Shown here piece after piece: positions 7,828 to 15,482 of a stretch of DNA of 64,000 nt. The stretch lies in the NCBI GenBank assembly GCA_014360905.1, contig JACIWW010000002.1, positions 124,001 to 188,000 on the forward strand, written 5' to 3'. The number at the start of each line of letters is the position of its first letter. The stretch's first letter is position 1. Source of the stretch: Chloroflexota bacterium. GTDB taxonomy: Bacteria > Chloroflexota > Anaerolineae > UBA2200. The notes beneath the pieces were generated by a model. The model made no database searches. It saw only the letters and a program-made list of their open reading frames with translations, and was not told where the DNA came from. The position numbers were made by a program, and so were the translations under genes.

Positions 7828-9180
7828 ATGACGAAAAATCAACGCTTAGTAGTCATTGGCGCAGTTGCCGCGGGCACCAGTGCTGCAGCCAAAGCCAAGC
7901 GGACCAATCCAGAGCTGGAGGTGCTCCTGCTTGAACGTGATTCATACATTTCGTACGGTGCTTGCGGGCTGCCCTATTTTATTTCAGGCCTTATTCCTAG
8001 CGCAGATGCACTGATCGCGCGTAGCCCCAATGAGTTTCAGAAACAAGGCGTCGAAGTGCGGATCCGGCATGAGGTGCTCGAGATCAATCCACAAGATATG
8101 AGCCTTCGTGTAATTGACCACGAGCACACAAAAGAATACCGATTGCCATACGACTATCTAGTTGTCGCCACAGGTGCTACGTCTTTCCGTCCCCCAATCC
8201 CAGGACTTGACCTCCACGGTGTATTTACTTTGCGCACCCTGCACGATGGGTTGGCTTTGCAAGAGACCCTTAGGGAAAAACGCCCCAAGCACGTTGTCAT
8301 CATCGGCGGAGGATATATCGGGCTGGAAATGGCCGAGGCTTTTCGTGCTCTTGATCTGCCCGTGACGATCGTCGAAATGGCACCGCAACTCATGGTGAAC
8401 TTGGATGAAGACATGAGCAGATTGGTGCTTGCCGAAGTGGAACGCCAAGGCGTACGTGTGCTGCTCAACGATGGCTTGGTACGCTGTGAAGGGGCAAATC
8501 ACGTGGAAAAAGTGGTCACGCAGCATAATGAAATCTCAGCAGATTTGGTATTGCTGGCTATTGGTGTGCGCCCTAATGTCCAATTGGCGGAACGGGCTGG
8601 CGTTAAATTGGGCGCAGGCAAGGCCATCGGTGTGGACAATTATATGCGTACCAATCTAGAAAGCATTTACGCCGCTGGAGATTGTGCGGAAACTACCCAT
8701 GTCGTAACAGGCGAAAAAGTCTACATCCCCTTAGGCACGACGGCGAATAAACAGGGCAGGGTAGCTGGGGCGAATGTAGCAGGCATGAGCTGTACCTTTG
8801 AAGGCGTGGCAGGTACAGCAGTGGCAAAAATCTTTGGCTTGGAGGTAGCGCGCACCGGGCTGACCGAAAGAGAGGCCACCGCGAAGGGGTTCAGCGTGCA
8901 CACAGCCACCATTCGCACCACAGACCGCGCTCGTTACTATCCTGGTGCAACCGAACTGTACGTGAAATTGATCATGGAACGCACTTCCAGACGCTTGCTA
9001 GGTACACAGTTAATCGGTGCGCAAGGGGCGGCCAAACGCATTGATGTGCTCGCCGCTGCGTTATATGCGAAGATGACCGTGGACGACCTAACTCGACTTG
9101 ATTACAGCTATGCACCGCCATACGCCTCAGTGTGGGATGCGACGCTGATTGCAGCCAATGTGGCCAGCAGGTGCAGTTAG
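7828..9180 (+). CDS. CoA-disulfide reductase / NADH oxidase family flavoprotein
   Basis: A 450-residue FAD- and NAD(P)-dependent disulfide reductase. An FAD-binding GxxxAGTSAA segment is at 8-20 and the second dinucleotide fold (VVIIGGGYIGLEMAEAF) begins near 152. The single redox cysteine C46 (SYGACGLPYF) matches the CoA-disulfide reductase / NADH oxidase / persulfide reductase group rather than the CxxxxC lipoamide group. Near the C-terminus, LDYSYAPPYASVWD is the standard dimer-interface motif. Likely roles are reduction of oxygen, CoA-disulfide or polysulfide. ATG 7828 has AAGGTG six bases before; GTG 7819 is an alternative. It belongs with the redox genes on both sides. Confidence 0.85.
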   Translation: MTKNQRLVVIGAVAAGTSAAAKAKRTNPELEVLLLERDSYISYGACGLPYFISGLIPSADALIARSPNEFQKQGVEVRIRHEVLEINPQDMSLRVIDHEHTKEYRLPYDYLVVATGATSFRPPIPGLDLHGVFTLRTLHDGLALQETLREKRPKHVVIIGGGYIGLEMAEAFRALDLPVTIVEMAPQLMVNLDEDMSRLVLAEVERQGVRVLLNDGLVRCEGANHVEKVVTQHNEISADLVLLAIGVRPNVQLAERAGVKLGAGKAIGVDNYMRTNLESIYAAGDCAETTHVVTGEKVYIPLGTTANKQGRVAGANVAGMSCTFEGVAGTAVAKIFGLEVARTGLTEREATAKGFSVHTATIRTTDRARYYPGATELYVKLIMERTSRRLLGTQLIGAQGAAKRIDVLAAALYAKMTVDDLTRLDYSYAPPYASVWDATLIAANVASRCS

Positions 9181-9263
9181 AAGGCTAACTCCTCCTAGAA
9201 AAACTACGGTTGGAAAGCATAAACTGGCTTTGCTGTAGCTAACAAACTTTTAGAGGTAGTGCA

Positions 9264-11012
9264 ATGATGGCAACTGTTAACAACATGACCTTCAAATTCT
9301 CTGGTGAAGCCGGCCAGGGAATAGAATCCACCGGGAGGGGGTTTGCCAAAGCACTTGTACGTGGTGGTCTGTATGTATTCGGCCTGCAGGACTATCACTC
9401 TCGCATCCGTGGCGGTCACAATTTTTATCAGATCCGCGTGGCAGACCACGAAATCTACTCCCATGATGAGCAAGTGCATGTTTTGCTAGCCTTTACGAAT
9501 GAAGCCATTGCCGAACACTTGCAGGAGATTGTCCCCGGTGGCGGCGTCATTTACGACCCAGAGCTACAAATCAACCCAGCAGCCCTGGCAGCAAGATTTG
9601 TGCAGGCTTTTCCCGTTCCCCTGAACCAAATCGCTATGAAAGAAGGGGGAAATAAAGTTATGAGCAACACAGCAGCAACTGGCGCTGCTGCTGGGTTAAG
9701 TGGTTTTGACCTGGAAGCAATTAACAGCGTGATTCGTGATAACTTTGGGAAAAAGGGCCCCACCGTGGTAGAAAGCAATCTTAAGGTGGCAGCCGCCGCC
9801 TACCATTTTGTCAGAGAGAAATATGGTAGCTCGTTGACATTCCGATTGCAAGCACAAAAAGCAAAACCTCGTATGCTGATCAGTGGTAATGAAGCGCTGG
9901 CTCTGGGAGCACTTATGGCGGGGTGCAAGTTTGTTGCGGGCTATCCCATGACACCGGGCAGCCCTATCCTAGAATGGTTTGCCACCCATAGCAAGGACTA
10001 TGGTATCGTTACCAAGCATGCCGAGGATGAGATTGCGGCTATCAATATGGTCATAGGGGCAGCACAGATGGGCATACGAGCCATGACAGCTACCTCCGGT
10101 GGCGGATTCTCCCTCATGGTCGAAGCCCTGGGGCTGGCGGGCATGACCGAAGTCCCCATCGTCGTAGTCAATGCACAGCGACCTGGGCCAGCAACGGGCC
10201 ACGCTACTCGCCATGAACAAGGCGACCTGCTTTTCATGCTCTATGCTGCGCAAGGCGAGTTTCCACGCATCATCCTCGCGCCAGGAACGGTCGAGCAATG
10301 TTTTGAGGCTGCCTACCGCGCCTTCAATTTAGCCGAAAAGTATCAATGTCCGGCTATAATCCTTTCAGATGCATTCTTAGCACACTCGCCACGCGCTTTG
10401 GAGCTGGACACACTGCAACTGGATGTTCCTATTGACCGTGGTGAACTTCTTAGTGACGAGGAATTGGATCAGTTAACCGAGCGCTATCAACGCCACGCCC
10501 TCACCCCATCAGGCATTTCACCTAGAGCTTTGCCCGGACATCCTAAAGCAATCTACTCGACGTCTAGCGACGAACACGATGAGTACGGGCAAATTTGCGA
10601 GGATGCTGCTATCCGCACTCAGCAGATGGACAAACGTATGCGCAAGTTGGAGACAGCACGAGCGGAAATGAAGGCACCACTGCACTATGGCCCATCTCAA
10701 GCCGAAATCACTTTTCTGACCTGGGGATCTACCTATGGCCCCCTGCGCTCAGCTGTGGATATCCTGAATGCACAAGGCACGCCAGCCAACATTGTACAAA
10801 TCATGGATATCTGGCCTCTGCCTGTTGAGAAAGTGAGCCAAGCCTTGCGAGGAGCCAAAAAACTGATCAGCGTAGAGCAAAACTACAGCGGACAGTTGGC
10901 TACGTTAGTGCGGGCCTATACCGGGATCAAGATAGATGGCTTGATTAACAAATACGATGGACGACCTATGTCGCCTGAATACATCCTGTCCCGCCTAAAG
11001 GAGGTGGCATAA
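9264..11012 (+). CDS. korA: 2-oxoacid:ferredoxin oxidoreductase, fused gamma-alpha subunit
   Basis: A 582-residue protein with a gamma domain first (about 7-190, FKFSGEAGQGIESTGRGF, GGHNFYQIRV) and an alpha domain after it (about 203-582, SGNEALALGALMAGCKFVAGYPMTPGS, then EDEIAAINMVIGAAQMGIRAMTATSGGGFSLM). This gamma-alpha fusion is the layout of two-gene 2-oxoglutarate/2-oxoacid ferredoxin oxidoreductases (KorAB), which oxidatively decarboxylate 2-oxoacids with CoA and reduce ferredoxin. The beta subunit follows three bases later. No delta (2x[4Fe-4S]) subunit is present. In the reverse direction the enzyme could fix CO2. Substrate choice (2-oxoglutarate, pyruvate or branched-chain oxoacid) cannot be read from the sequence. 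Confidence 0.9.
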   Translation: MMATVNNMTFKFSGEAGQGIESTGRGFAKALVRGGLYVFGLQDYHSRIRGGHNFYQIRVADHEIYSHDEQVHVLLAFTNEAIAEHLQEIVPGGGVIYDPELQINPAALAARFVQAFPVPLNQIAMKEGGNKVMSNTAATGAAAGLSGFDLEAINSVIRDNFGKKGPTVVESNLKVAAAAYHFVREKYGSSLTFRLQAQKAKPRMLISGNEALALGALMAGCKFVAGYPMTPGSPILEWFATHSKDYGIVTKHAEDEIAAINMVIGAAQMGIRAMTATSGGGFSLMVEALGLAGMTEVPIVVVNAQRPGPATGHATRHEQGDLLFMLYAAQGEFPRIILAPGTVEQCFEAAYRAFNLAEKYQCPAIILSDAFLAHSPRALELDTLQLDVPIDRGELLSDEELDQLTERYQRHALTPSGISPRALPGHPKAIYSTSSDEHDEYGQICEDAAIRTQQMDKRMRKLETARAEMKAPLHYGPSQAEITFLTWGSTYGPLRSAVDILNAQGTPANIVQIMDIWPLPVEKVSQALRGAKKLISVEQNYSGQLATLVRAYTGIKIDGLINKYDGRPMSPEYILSRLKEVA

Positions 11013-11015
11013 ACC

Positions 11016-11888
11016 ATGGTCAGCCTGAAAGATTATCTCAGTCCTATGCGTCCCACTTGGTGTACAGGATGCGGCAACTTTGGCATCTGGAATGCCCTGA
11101 AGAAGGCGCTAGTTGAATCAGGATTAGAGCCACATCAAGTGATCCTGATCAGTGGCATAGGTTGTGGCTCGAAACTCCCTGACTATACCACCGCCAATGG
11201 CTATTTGAGCCTCCACGGACGTACTTTGGCAGTTGCAACTGGCGCGCGTCTGGCCAATCACGGGCTCAAGGTTATCTGTACCCATGGCGATGGCGATGGC
11301 TATGGAGAGGGTGGCAATCATTTTATCAGTGCCGTCCGCCGTAACATCGGCATCGCAGACATTGTGCAGAACAATCGCGTGTATGGGCTGACCAAGGGAC
11401 AATACTCTCCAACAAGCCCGCATGGCTTTGTAAGCAAAACATCGCCCCAAGGGGCTATCGAACATCCTTTTAATCCGTTAGCTATCGCCCTGGCAGCGAA
11501 CGGCACTTTTATCTCCCGTGGTTGGTCGGGAGATGTGGAACACCTGGCCTGGCTTATCAAGGAGGCACTGCAGCATCGTGGCTACGCTTTGATTGATGTG
11601 TTACAACCCTGCGTAACCTTCAACCGCATGTACTCGTATGAGTGGTTGCGTCCACGAGTGTACAAAGTGCAGGATGATCCAAATTACGATTCCAGTGATA
11701 AGGGGGCAGCTTTCGCCAAGGCGCAGGAATGGGGCGAGCGCATCCCCATCGGAATTATCTACCGCACGGAAGACGTCCCAGCATATGAGGAACAGGTGCC
11801 AGCATTGACACTCGGACCGCTGGTAAAACAACCCATTCGTGTGAAGCCAATGGCAGAATACGAACTACTGAAGCAGGAATATCTGTGA
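11016..11888 (+). CDS. korB: 2-oxoacid:ferredoxin oxidoreductase, beta subunit
   Basis: The 290-residue TPP-binding partner of the preceding fused gamma-alpha subunit. The N-terminus RPTWCTGCGNFG carries two cluster cysteines, ISGIGCGSKLP a third, and LQPCVTFN the fourth, consistent with the proximal [4Fe-4S] cluster. The TPP/Mg motif is GDGDGYGEGGNHF followed by VQNNRVYGLTKGQ. The ribosome-binding site AAAGGAGGTGG overlaps the end of korA, so the two are translationally linked. The next gene, a glutaredoxin-PDZ protein, starts 13 bases after the stop and appears to be in the same operon. Confidence 0.92.
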   Translation: MVSLKDYLSPMRPTWCTGCGNFGIWNALKKALVESGLEPHQVILISGIGCGSKLPDYTTANGYLSLHGRTLAVATGARLANHGLKVICTHGDGDGYGEGGNHFISAVRRNIGIADIVQNNRVYGLTKGQYSPTSPHGFVSKTSPQGAIEHPFNPLAIALAANGTFISRGWSGDVEHLAWLIKEALQHRGYALIDVLQPCVTFNRMYSYEWLRPRVYKVQDDPNYDSSDKGAAFAKAQEWGERIPIGIIYRTEDVPAYEEQVPALTLGPLVKQPIRVKPMAEYELLKQEYL

Positions 11889-11901
11889 GGAGGGAATACG
11901 T

Positions 11902-12396
11902 ATGGAGGTAACTGTATATACTACCAAAACCTGACCTTACTGTTATCAAGTGAAGGGGTTCCTTTCGCAAAGAGGAATTCCGTTTAAGGAATACGATGTC
12001 GGTATCGACCGGGAAGCAGCCCTCCGTATGATCCGCCTTTCTGGTCAACAAGGCGTGCCTGTTACCACTATTGATGACGAGGTTATCGTAGGATTTGACC
12101 GACGCCGTTTAGAAGAAGCATTGGCCAAAGCGCAAAGCCGTAAGCCTCCACTGGGCGTCGCAGTAGCAGATGCTACGGGAACCACAGAGGGTGCATACGT
12201 AGGGCGAGTAACCCCCTACTCTCTAGCAGAGAAAGCGAGTTTACAAGTCGGGGATGTCATTATCGAGATAGGCGGGCAACCTGTGCGTAATGCAGTAGAT
12301 TTGGAGCGAATTTACAAGAAGCTGCACACGGGTTCGCGCGTCGCGTTGATTTTCCTTCGCCAAGGACGGCTTACCCAAACCGAGTTATCCCTTTAG
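11902..12396 (+). CDS. Glutaredoxin-PDZ fusion with in-frame TGA: probable selenoprotein
   Basis: The frame opens at ATG 11902, six bases after GAGGAGGGA, and reads VTVYTTKT, then TGA at 11932-11934, then PYCYQVKGFL. The TGA sits exactly where glutaredoxins have the first Cys of CPYC, so reading it as selenocysteine gives UPYC at residues 11-14 and an intact 164-residue protein. The glutaredoxin fold spans 1-80 (GVPVTTIDDEVIVGFD is the cis-Pro/GF segment). Residues 88-164 form a PDZ domain (GAYVGRVTPYSLAEKASLQVGDVIIEIGGQPV). A hairpin suited to a bacterial SECIS follows the TGA. A start at GTG 11950 would lack the active site and a ribosome site. Expected role: thiol/selenol redox chemistry, possibly targeted to a partner by the PDZ domain. 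A TGC-to-TGA mutation or error is the main alternative. Confidence 0.8.
11932..11968 (+). promoter_or_regulatory. SECIS-like hairpin after the in-frame TGA
   Basis: Counting the T of TGA as 1, bases 19-37 fold as GTG (19-21) with CGC (35-37, one G-T wobble), AAGG (22-25) with CCTT (30-33), a single bulged T at 34, and the tetraloop GGTT (26-29). The loop starts with G and contains GU at 27-28. Loop position and small size fit what is known of bacterial selenocysteine insertion elements, where SelB reads an apical-loop G close behind the UGA. In Escherichia coli fdhF the bulged U is on the other arm, so this is similar but not identical. Confidence 0.55.
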
Positions 12397-12420
12397 AATA
12401 CTTATGAATAAGGAGGCAAA

Positions 12421-12924
12421 ATGAACAATCGGATTGATGGTGCATTGAAGGCTTTGGAAGAAGCAAAATGCCTAGAGCAAGAAGGACAAGCTTTTTACAG
12501 TGAGGCGGCCAAAAAAGTCAAAGATGCGAAAGCTCAGGAGATGTTTCTCTCCTTGGCTAGGGATGAAACAATGCATGAGCGCCTCATCCAGCGACAGATT
12601 GATAACCTAGTTTCAACAAGCCAATGGGCAGAATTGCCCGAAACCAAGGGCGCCAAATGCGATCTGAGCCAGGATATTTTTCCACGAGGGCGCGCTGGAC
12701 TCCCCAAGGTACTCAATGCAGATCCCACTGAGACCGAAGTTCTGATCACGGCGCTTGAGTTCGAGGCAAAAAGCTATGACAAATATCGCCACGAAGCCGA
12801 GGTCTCAACGGACGCAGCAGCCCGTGAAATGTACGAGTTCCTCACCAGCCAGGAACGATTGCACTTTGACCTACTGATGACAAATTATGAATCTATGGTG
12901 CGTTACGGGGGCTGGGCTGATTGA
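12421..12924 (+). CDS. Rubrerythrin-like ferritin-family protein
   Basis: A 167-residue four-helix diiron protein. First half: AKCLEQEGQAFYSEAA and LARDETMHERLIQ. Second half: ALEFEAKSYDKYRHEAE and SQERLHFDLL. Each half supplies one Glu and one ExxH, giving a complete site in one chain. There is no rubredoxin tail, as in reverse or minimal rubrerythrins. It is a paralogue of the next gene (about the same length and plan). The position directly behind the glutaredoxin-PDZ gene suggests that the thiol/selenol protein and the peroxidase-type diiron proteins are made together. Confidence 0.83.
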   Translation: MNNRIDGALKALEEAKCLEQEGQAFYSEAAKKVKDAKAQEMFLSLARDETMHERLIQRQIDNLVSTSQWAELPETKGAKCDLSQDIFPRGRAGLPKVLNADPTETEVLITALEFEAKSYDKYRHEAEVSTDAAAREMYEFLTSQERLHFDLLMTNYESMVRYGGWAD

Positions 12925-12982
12925 GAAGGTAGGCAAACCATAGACCGAAACTCTGTAAGAATTACACCTTGGGAGGTTGTGA

Positions 12983-13519
12983 ATGGAAAAAGCAGCGTGT
13001 ATGGCAGCGCTCACCGCGCTCGAAAAAGCCATGGAAGCGGAGCGGCAAGGCAAAGCCTTCTATGAGGAAGCCGCAGAGCGCGTTCAGGATCCAATGGGCG
13101 CGGCGGTGTTCAAAACCTTGGCTGATGATGAGATCAATCATTTGCGCCTATTGCAAGCGGAATATGAAAAGATCAGCAGTGATGATGAATGGATGGAACT
13201 AGATGAAGCCAAGGTCTGCGAACCGCAGACACCGCTCAAGCTCTTCCCTGATAAAAGGGAAGCCTCACTGATCCTGCCGGACAATGCCACGGATCTAGAA
13301 GCATTGCAAATGGCGATGCAGTTTGAGGAAATGGGGTACAATCTGTACGCCAAAGCCGCAAATGAAACCGACGATCCGAAAGGGAAAGAGGTATTCCGCT
13401 TCCTGGCCAGACTCGAAAACGAGCATTTTGTCTTCTTGCAAAAGACGCACGACTATCTGACGAACAAGGGGGTTTGGTACTTCGACGAGCAAGAGTTCCC
13501 CATGTTCGACGGAGGATAA
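12983..13519 (+). CDS. Rubrerythrin-like ferritin-family protein (paralogue)
   Basis: A 178-residue protein with the same two-half plan as its upstream neighbour: AMEAERQGKAFYEEAAERV, TLADDEINHLRLLQAEYEK, then AMQFEEMGYNLYAKAANE and FLARLENEHFVFLQKTHDYL. The E + ExxH pairs predict a diiron centre in the cytosol. No CxxC rubredoxin domain is present, so electrons must come from a separate donor; the nearby flavoproteins are candidates by context only. A GGGAGG site precedes ATG 12983. The repeat of two such genes suggests tandem duplication. Confidence 0.83.
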   Translation: MEKAACMAALTALEKAMEAERQGKAFYEEAAERVQDPMGAAVFKTLADDEINHLRLLQAEYEKISSDDEWMELDEAKVCEPQTPLKLFPDKREASLILPDNATDLEALQMAMQFEEMGYNLYAKAANETDDPKGKEVFRFLARLENEHFVFLQKTHDYLTNKGVWYFDEQEFPMFDGG

Positions 13520-13566
13520 GCGACAAAGCGAATCGTTGTCCTGGCAACTACGATGGAGGCATTGTG

Positions 13567-13857
13567 ATGAAGAAATGGGAATACGACATCACTTCATATT
13601 CCATTGAGCAGGTTCTCGCGATAAGGGAGAAATTGGGTTATCCCCCAGAGCAGGAAAAGCCGGTTGTGTTCTGCACGGATACGGGAGTATGCTTCTTCAA
13701 CAACATTCCCAATCCCAATATCAATGCTATCCTGCATATCCTCAACACCAAGGGGGCGGAGGGCTGGCAACTCGCAGCTGTAACCTTTCGTGCAGATGAG
13801 ATGCTCTGTTTCTGGATGAGAGAAGCGGAAAGTAAGTCGCAGCAAGCAGAAGGCTGA
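13567..13857 (+). CDS. Small DUF4177-like protein
   Basis: A 96-residue cytosolic protein. The pattern KKWEYDITSY at the start and LNTKGAEGWQLAAVTF in the middle is that of DUF4177-type small proteins (K-W-E-Y ... L-N-x-x-G-x-x-G-W-E-L), of unknown function. ATG 13567 is chosen since GGAGG lies about ten bases before it and the family begins at this point; the frame is open further upstream, but it overlaps the previous gene. It belongs to the korAB-rubrerythrin series by spacing (47 bases). Confidence 0.65.
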   Translation: MKKWEYDITSYSIEQVLAIREKLGYPPEQEKPVVFCTDTGVCFFNNIPNPNINAILHILNTKGAEGWQLAAVTFRADEMLCFWMREAESKSQQAEG

Positions 13858-13886
13858 CAACAGATCCCAATAAAGAGGAAATTACC

Positions 13887-14591
13887 TTGATCGGCACTTT
13901 GCTTAACGTAGCCACCGTATTGATCGGCGGTGGATTGGGTACCATATTGGGTCAACGTTTGCCCAATAAAATGCGCCAAACCGTGCTCCAAGGCTTGGGT
14001 CTGGTGACGCTTGTGACTGGCCTGAGCATGGCCCTACAAACCAACAATATCCTCATTGTCATGGGCAGTGTTTTGCTTGGGGGTATCCTAGGCGAATGGT
14101 GGGGCATCGAAGAGCGCCTCCAAGCGGCGGGAGAGGCTCTACAACAGCGCCTGCGCTTGGGGCATACGGGCAAGCTTGCCGAGGGTTTTGTCACTGCCAG
14201 CCTCATTTTTTGCGTCGGTCCGATGACCATCATCGGCTCGATCCGCGACGGACTAGTTGGGGATTACAGTTTGCTAGCTATTAAATCTTTGCTGGATGGG
14301 TTTGCAGCATTGGCCTTGGCATCTTCGTTGGGCATTGGAGTGATGCTTTCTGCCATTACGGTTCTGCTCTACCAGGGTGGTCTGAGCCTTCTCGCCAGCC
14401 TGGCTCAGGTAGCAATGAGCGAAGCAATGATCACGGAAATGACCGCTACGGGCGGTACGATTATCATGGGCATTGGGCTGATCCTGCTCGACCTCAAATG
14501 CATCCGCGTGGCTAACCTGCTTCCTGGCATTTTCATTGCGCCTTTGATTGTGGCCATCTTAACGACTCTGGGCATACCAATAGCCCCCTAA
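13887..14591 (+). CDS. DUF554 family membrane protein
   Basis: A 234-residue hydrophobic protein with about six to seven membrane spans. It starts MIGTLLNVATVLIGGGLGTILGQRLP and contains ASLIFCVGPMTIIGSIRDGL and GGTIIMGIGLILLDLKCIRVANLLPG, the conserved blocks of DUF554 (YdfK/YqgA type), a family of inner-membrane proteins without a proven function. The start is TTG with GAGGA eight bases ahead; no ATG fits. It is the last gene of the same-strand run from korA. Confidence 0.82.
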   Translation: MIGTLLNVATVLIGGGLGTILGQRLPNKMRQTVLQGLGLVTLVTGLSMALQTNNILIVMGSVLLGGILGEWWGIEERLQAAGEALQQRLRLGHTGKLAEGFVTASLIFCVGPMTIIGSIRDGLVGDYSLLAIKSLLDGFAALALASSLGIGVMLSAITVLLYQGGLSLLASLAQVAMSEAMITEMTATGGTIIMGIGLILLDLKCIRVANLLPGIFIAPLIVAILTTLGIPIAP

Positions 14592-14642
14592 AAGGTACGC
14601 CAATAGACTTGCCCAAAGTGAACTATACTCGATGCGCCCTGG

Positions 14643-14671
14643 TTGCCTTTTGTGCAAATTTGTGCTAAAAT
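14643..14671 (+). promoter_or_regulatory. Promoter of the FmdB-type gene
   Basis: TTGCCT (14643-14648), a 17-base spacer and TAAAAT (14666-14671) preceded by TGC, making an extended -10. It lies 44 bases before the start codon at 14715. Confidence 0.5.
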
Positions 14672-14714
14672 TTCTTTTGCATCAACATCGCAATCAGGAG
14701 GGTGAAGGAGAGCC

Positions 14715-15011
14715 ATGCCTATCTATGAATACGAATGTGAGTCTTGTCGCATTCGTTTCGAACGTTTTCAGCATTTCAAGGACGAACCACTGAAGGAATG
14801 CCCTGAGTGCGGCGGCACGGTGCACCGCTTGTTGCAGCCTGTGGGTATTATCTTCAAGGGTTCTGGCTTTTACATCACGGACAGCCGCCAACTGTCCTCG
14901 GCCTCGAGTCAGCCGCCAAAGGAAATCTCTGCACCTAAGGAGTCAGGTGAAAAGAAAGCACTGCCGGCTGCAGAGAGCAGTTCGGGTCGAAAAACAGAGG
15001 CGGCGGATTAA
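14715..15011 (+). CDS. FmdB-family zinc ribbon protein
   Basis: A 98-residue protein starting MPIYEYECESCRIRFERFQ and continuing ECPECGGTVHRLL. The CxxC ... CxxC pair (C9, C12, C29, C32 by count) is the zinc ribbon of the FmdB/CxxC_CXXC_SSSS regulatory-protein family, and PVGIIFKGSGFYITD is the usual sequence after it. The C-terminal 40 residues are low-complexity Ser/Lys/Glu. Function is not known beyond possible nucleic-acid or protein binding. A strong ribosome site (GGAGGGTGAAGGAGA) precedes the ATG. The stop codon lies inside the terminator hairpin that follows. Confidence 0.85.
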   Translation: MPIYEYECESCRIRFERFQHFKDEPLKECPECGGTVHRLLQPVGIIFKGSGFYITDSRQLSSASSQPPKEISAPKESGEKKALPAAESSSGRKTEAAD

Positions 15012-15023
15012 TACCGCCGCCTC
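14997..15023. terminator. Bidirectional terminator hairpin
   Basis: Perfect 10-bp inverted repeat GAGGCGGCGG (14997-15006) / CCGCCGCCTC (15014-15023) with a 7-base AT loop containing the stop codon of the FmdB gene. It separates two convergent genes. There is no T run on the plus strand, so termination could rely on stem strength alone. Confidence 0.55.
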
Positions 15024-15054
15024 ATCCCACAACATAGGGCATGATAGAGTAAGC

Positions 15055-15354
15055 TCACAACTGGAAGCCGCCTGTGGCTTTGACAATGCGGCGTTTGTAG
15101 TTTTCCACAAAGTTCAACAGTTTGGCCTCCAGTTCTTGCCATTCTTTGCTGGCCAAAATGTCGCGCATCTGGGGCAAAGTCTCCGTAACACCCCCAGCCA
15201 GCACCTGGGGCCCTTCGCCGTACATGGTGTACCAAGCATCTGTCAATTGTAACCCCGCTTGCACCATGGCTGGACCAAATTCGCGCATAATAAACTCGAT
15301 GTATTCGGATTCCCGATCCCGTTTGATATCCCAGGTCATCAACAGTTTGAACAT
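15055..15354 (-). CDS. Conserved small protein of unknown function
   Basis: A 99-residue cytosolic protein starting MFKLLMTWDIKRDRESEYIEF. It has an alternating beta/alpha look and a central segment MYGEGPQVLAGGVTETL, reminiscent of dimeric alpha/beta-barrel (ferredoxin-like) small proteins, but I cannot name the family. The start at 15354 has GAGAGGAC directly in front; the frame could extend to 15372. It is convergent with the FmdB gene and divergent from dtd. Confidence 0.6.
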   Translation of the reverse strand: MFKLLMTWDIKRDRESEYIEFIMREFGPAMVQAGLQLTDAWYTMYGEGPQVLAGGVTETLPQMRDILASKEWQELEAKLLNFVENYKRRIVKATGGFQL

Positions 15355-15482
15355 GTCCTCTCGCCTCAACAAAATTCTAAATCGGATGTATCATACCCGA
15401 TGGTGTATGGAAATGCAAGTCCCGTGCTGATCGCTATTGTATTGCTACTACCTATACATACAACTATCTAGGAGCAAAATCC

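Noticed and set aside
11902-12396. Glutaredoxin gene as a pseudogene
   Set aside because: The only interruption is TGA exactly at the catalytic Cys; ribosome site, rest of frame and PDZ domain are intact and a SECIS-like hairpin follows. Random decay would rarely do this, though a single mutation cannot be fully excluded.
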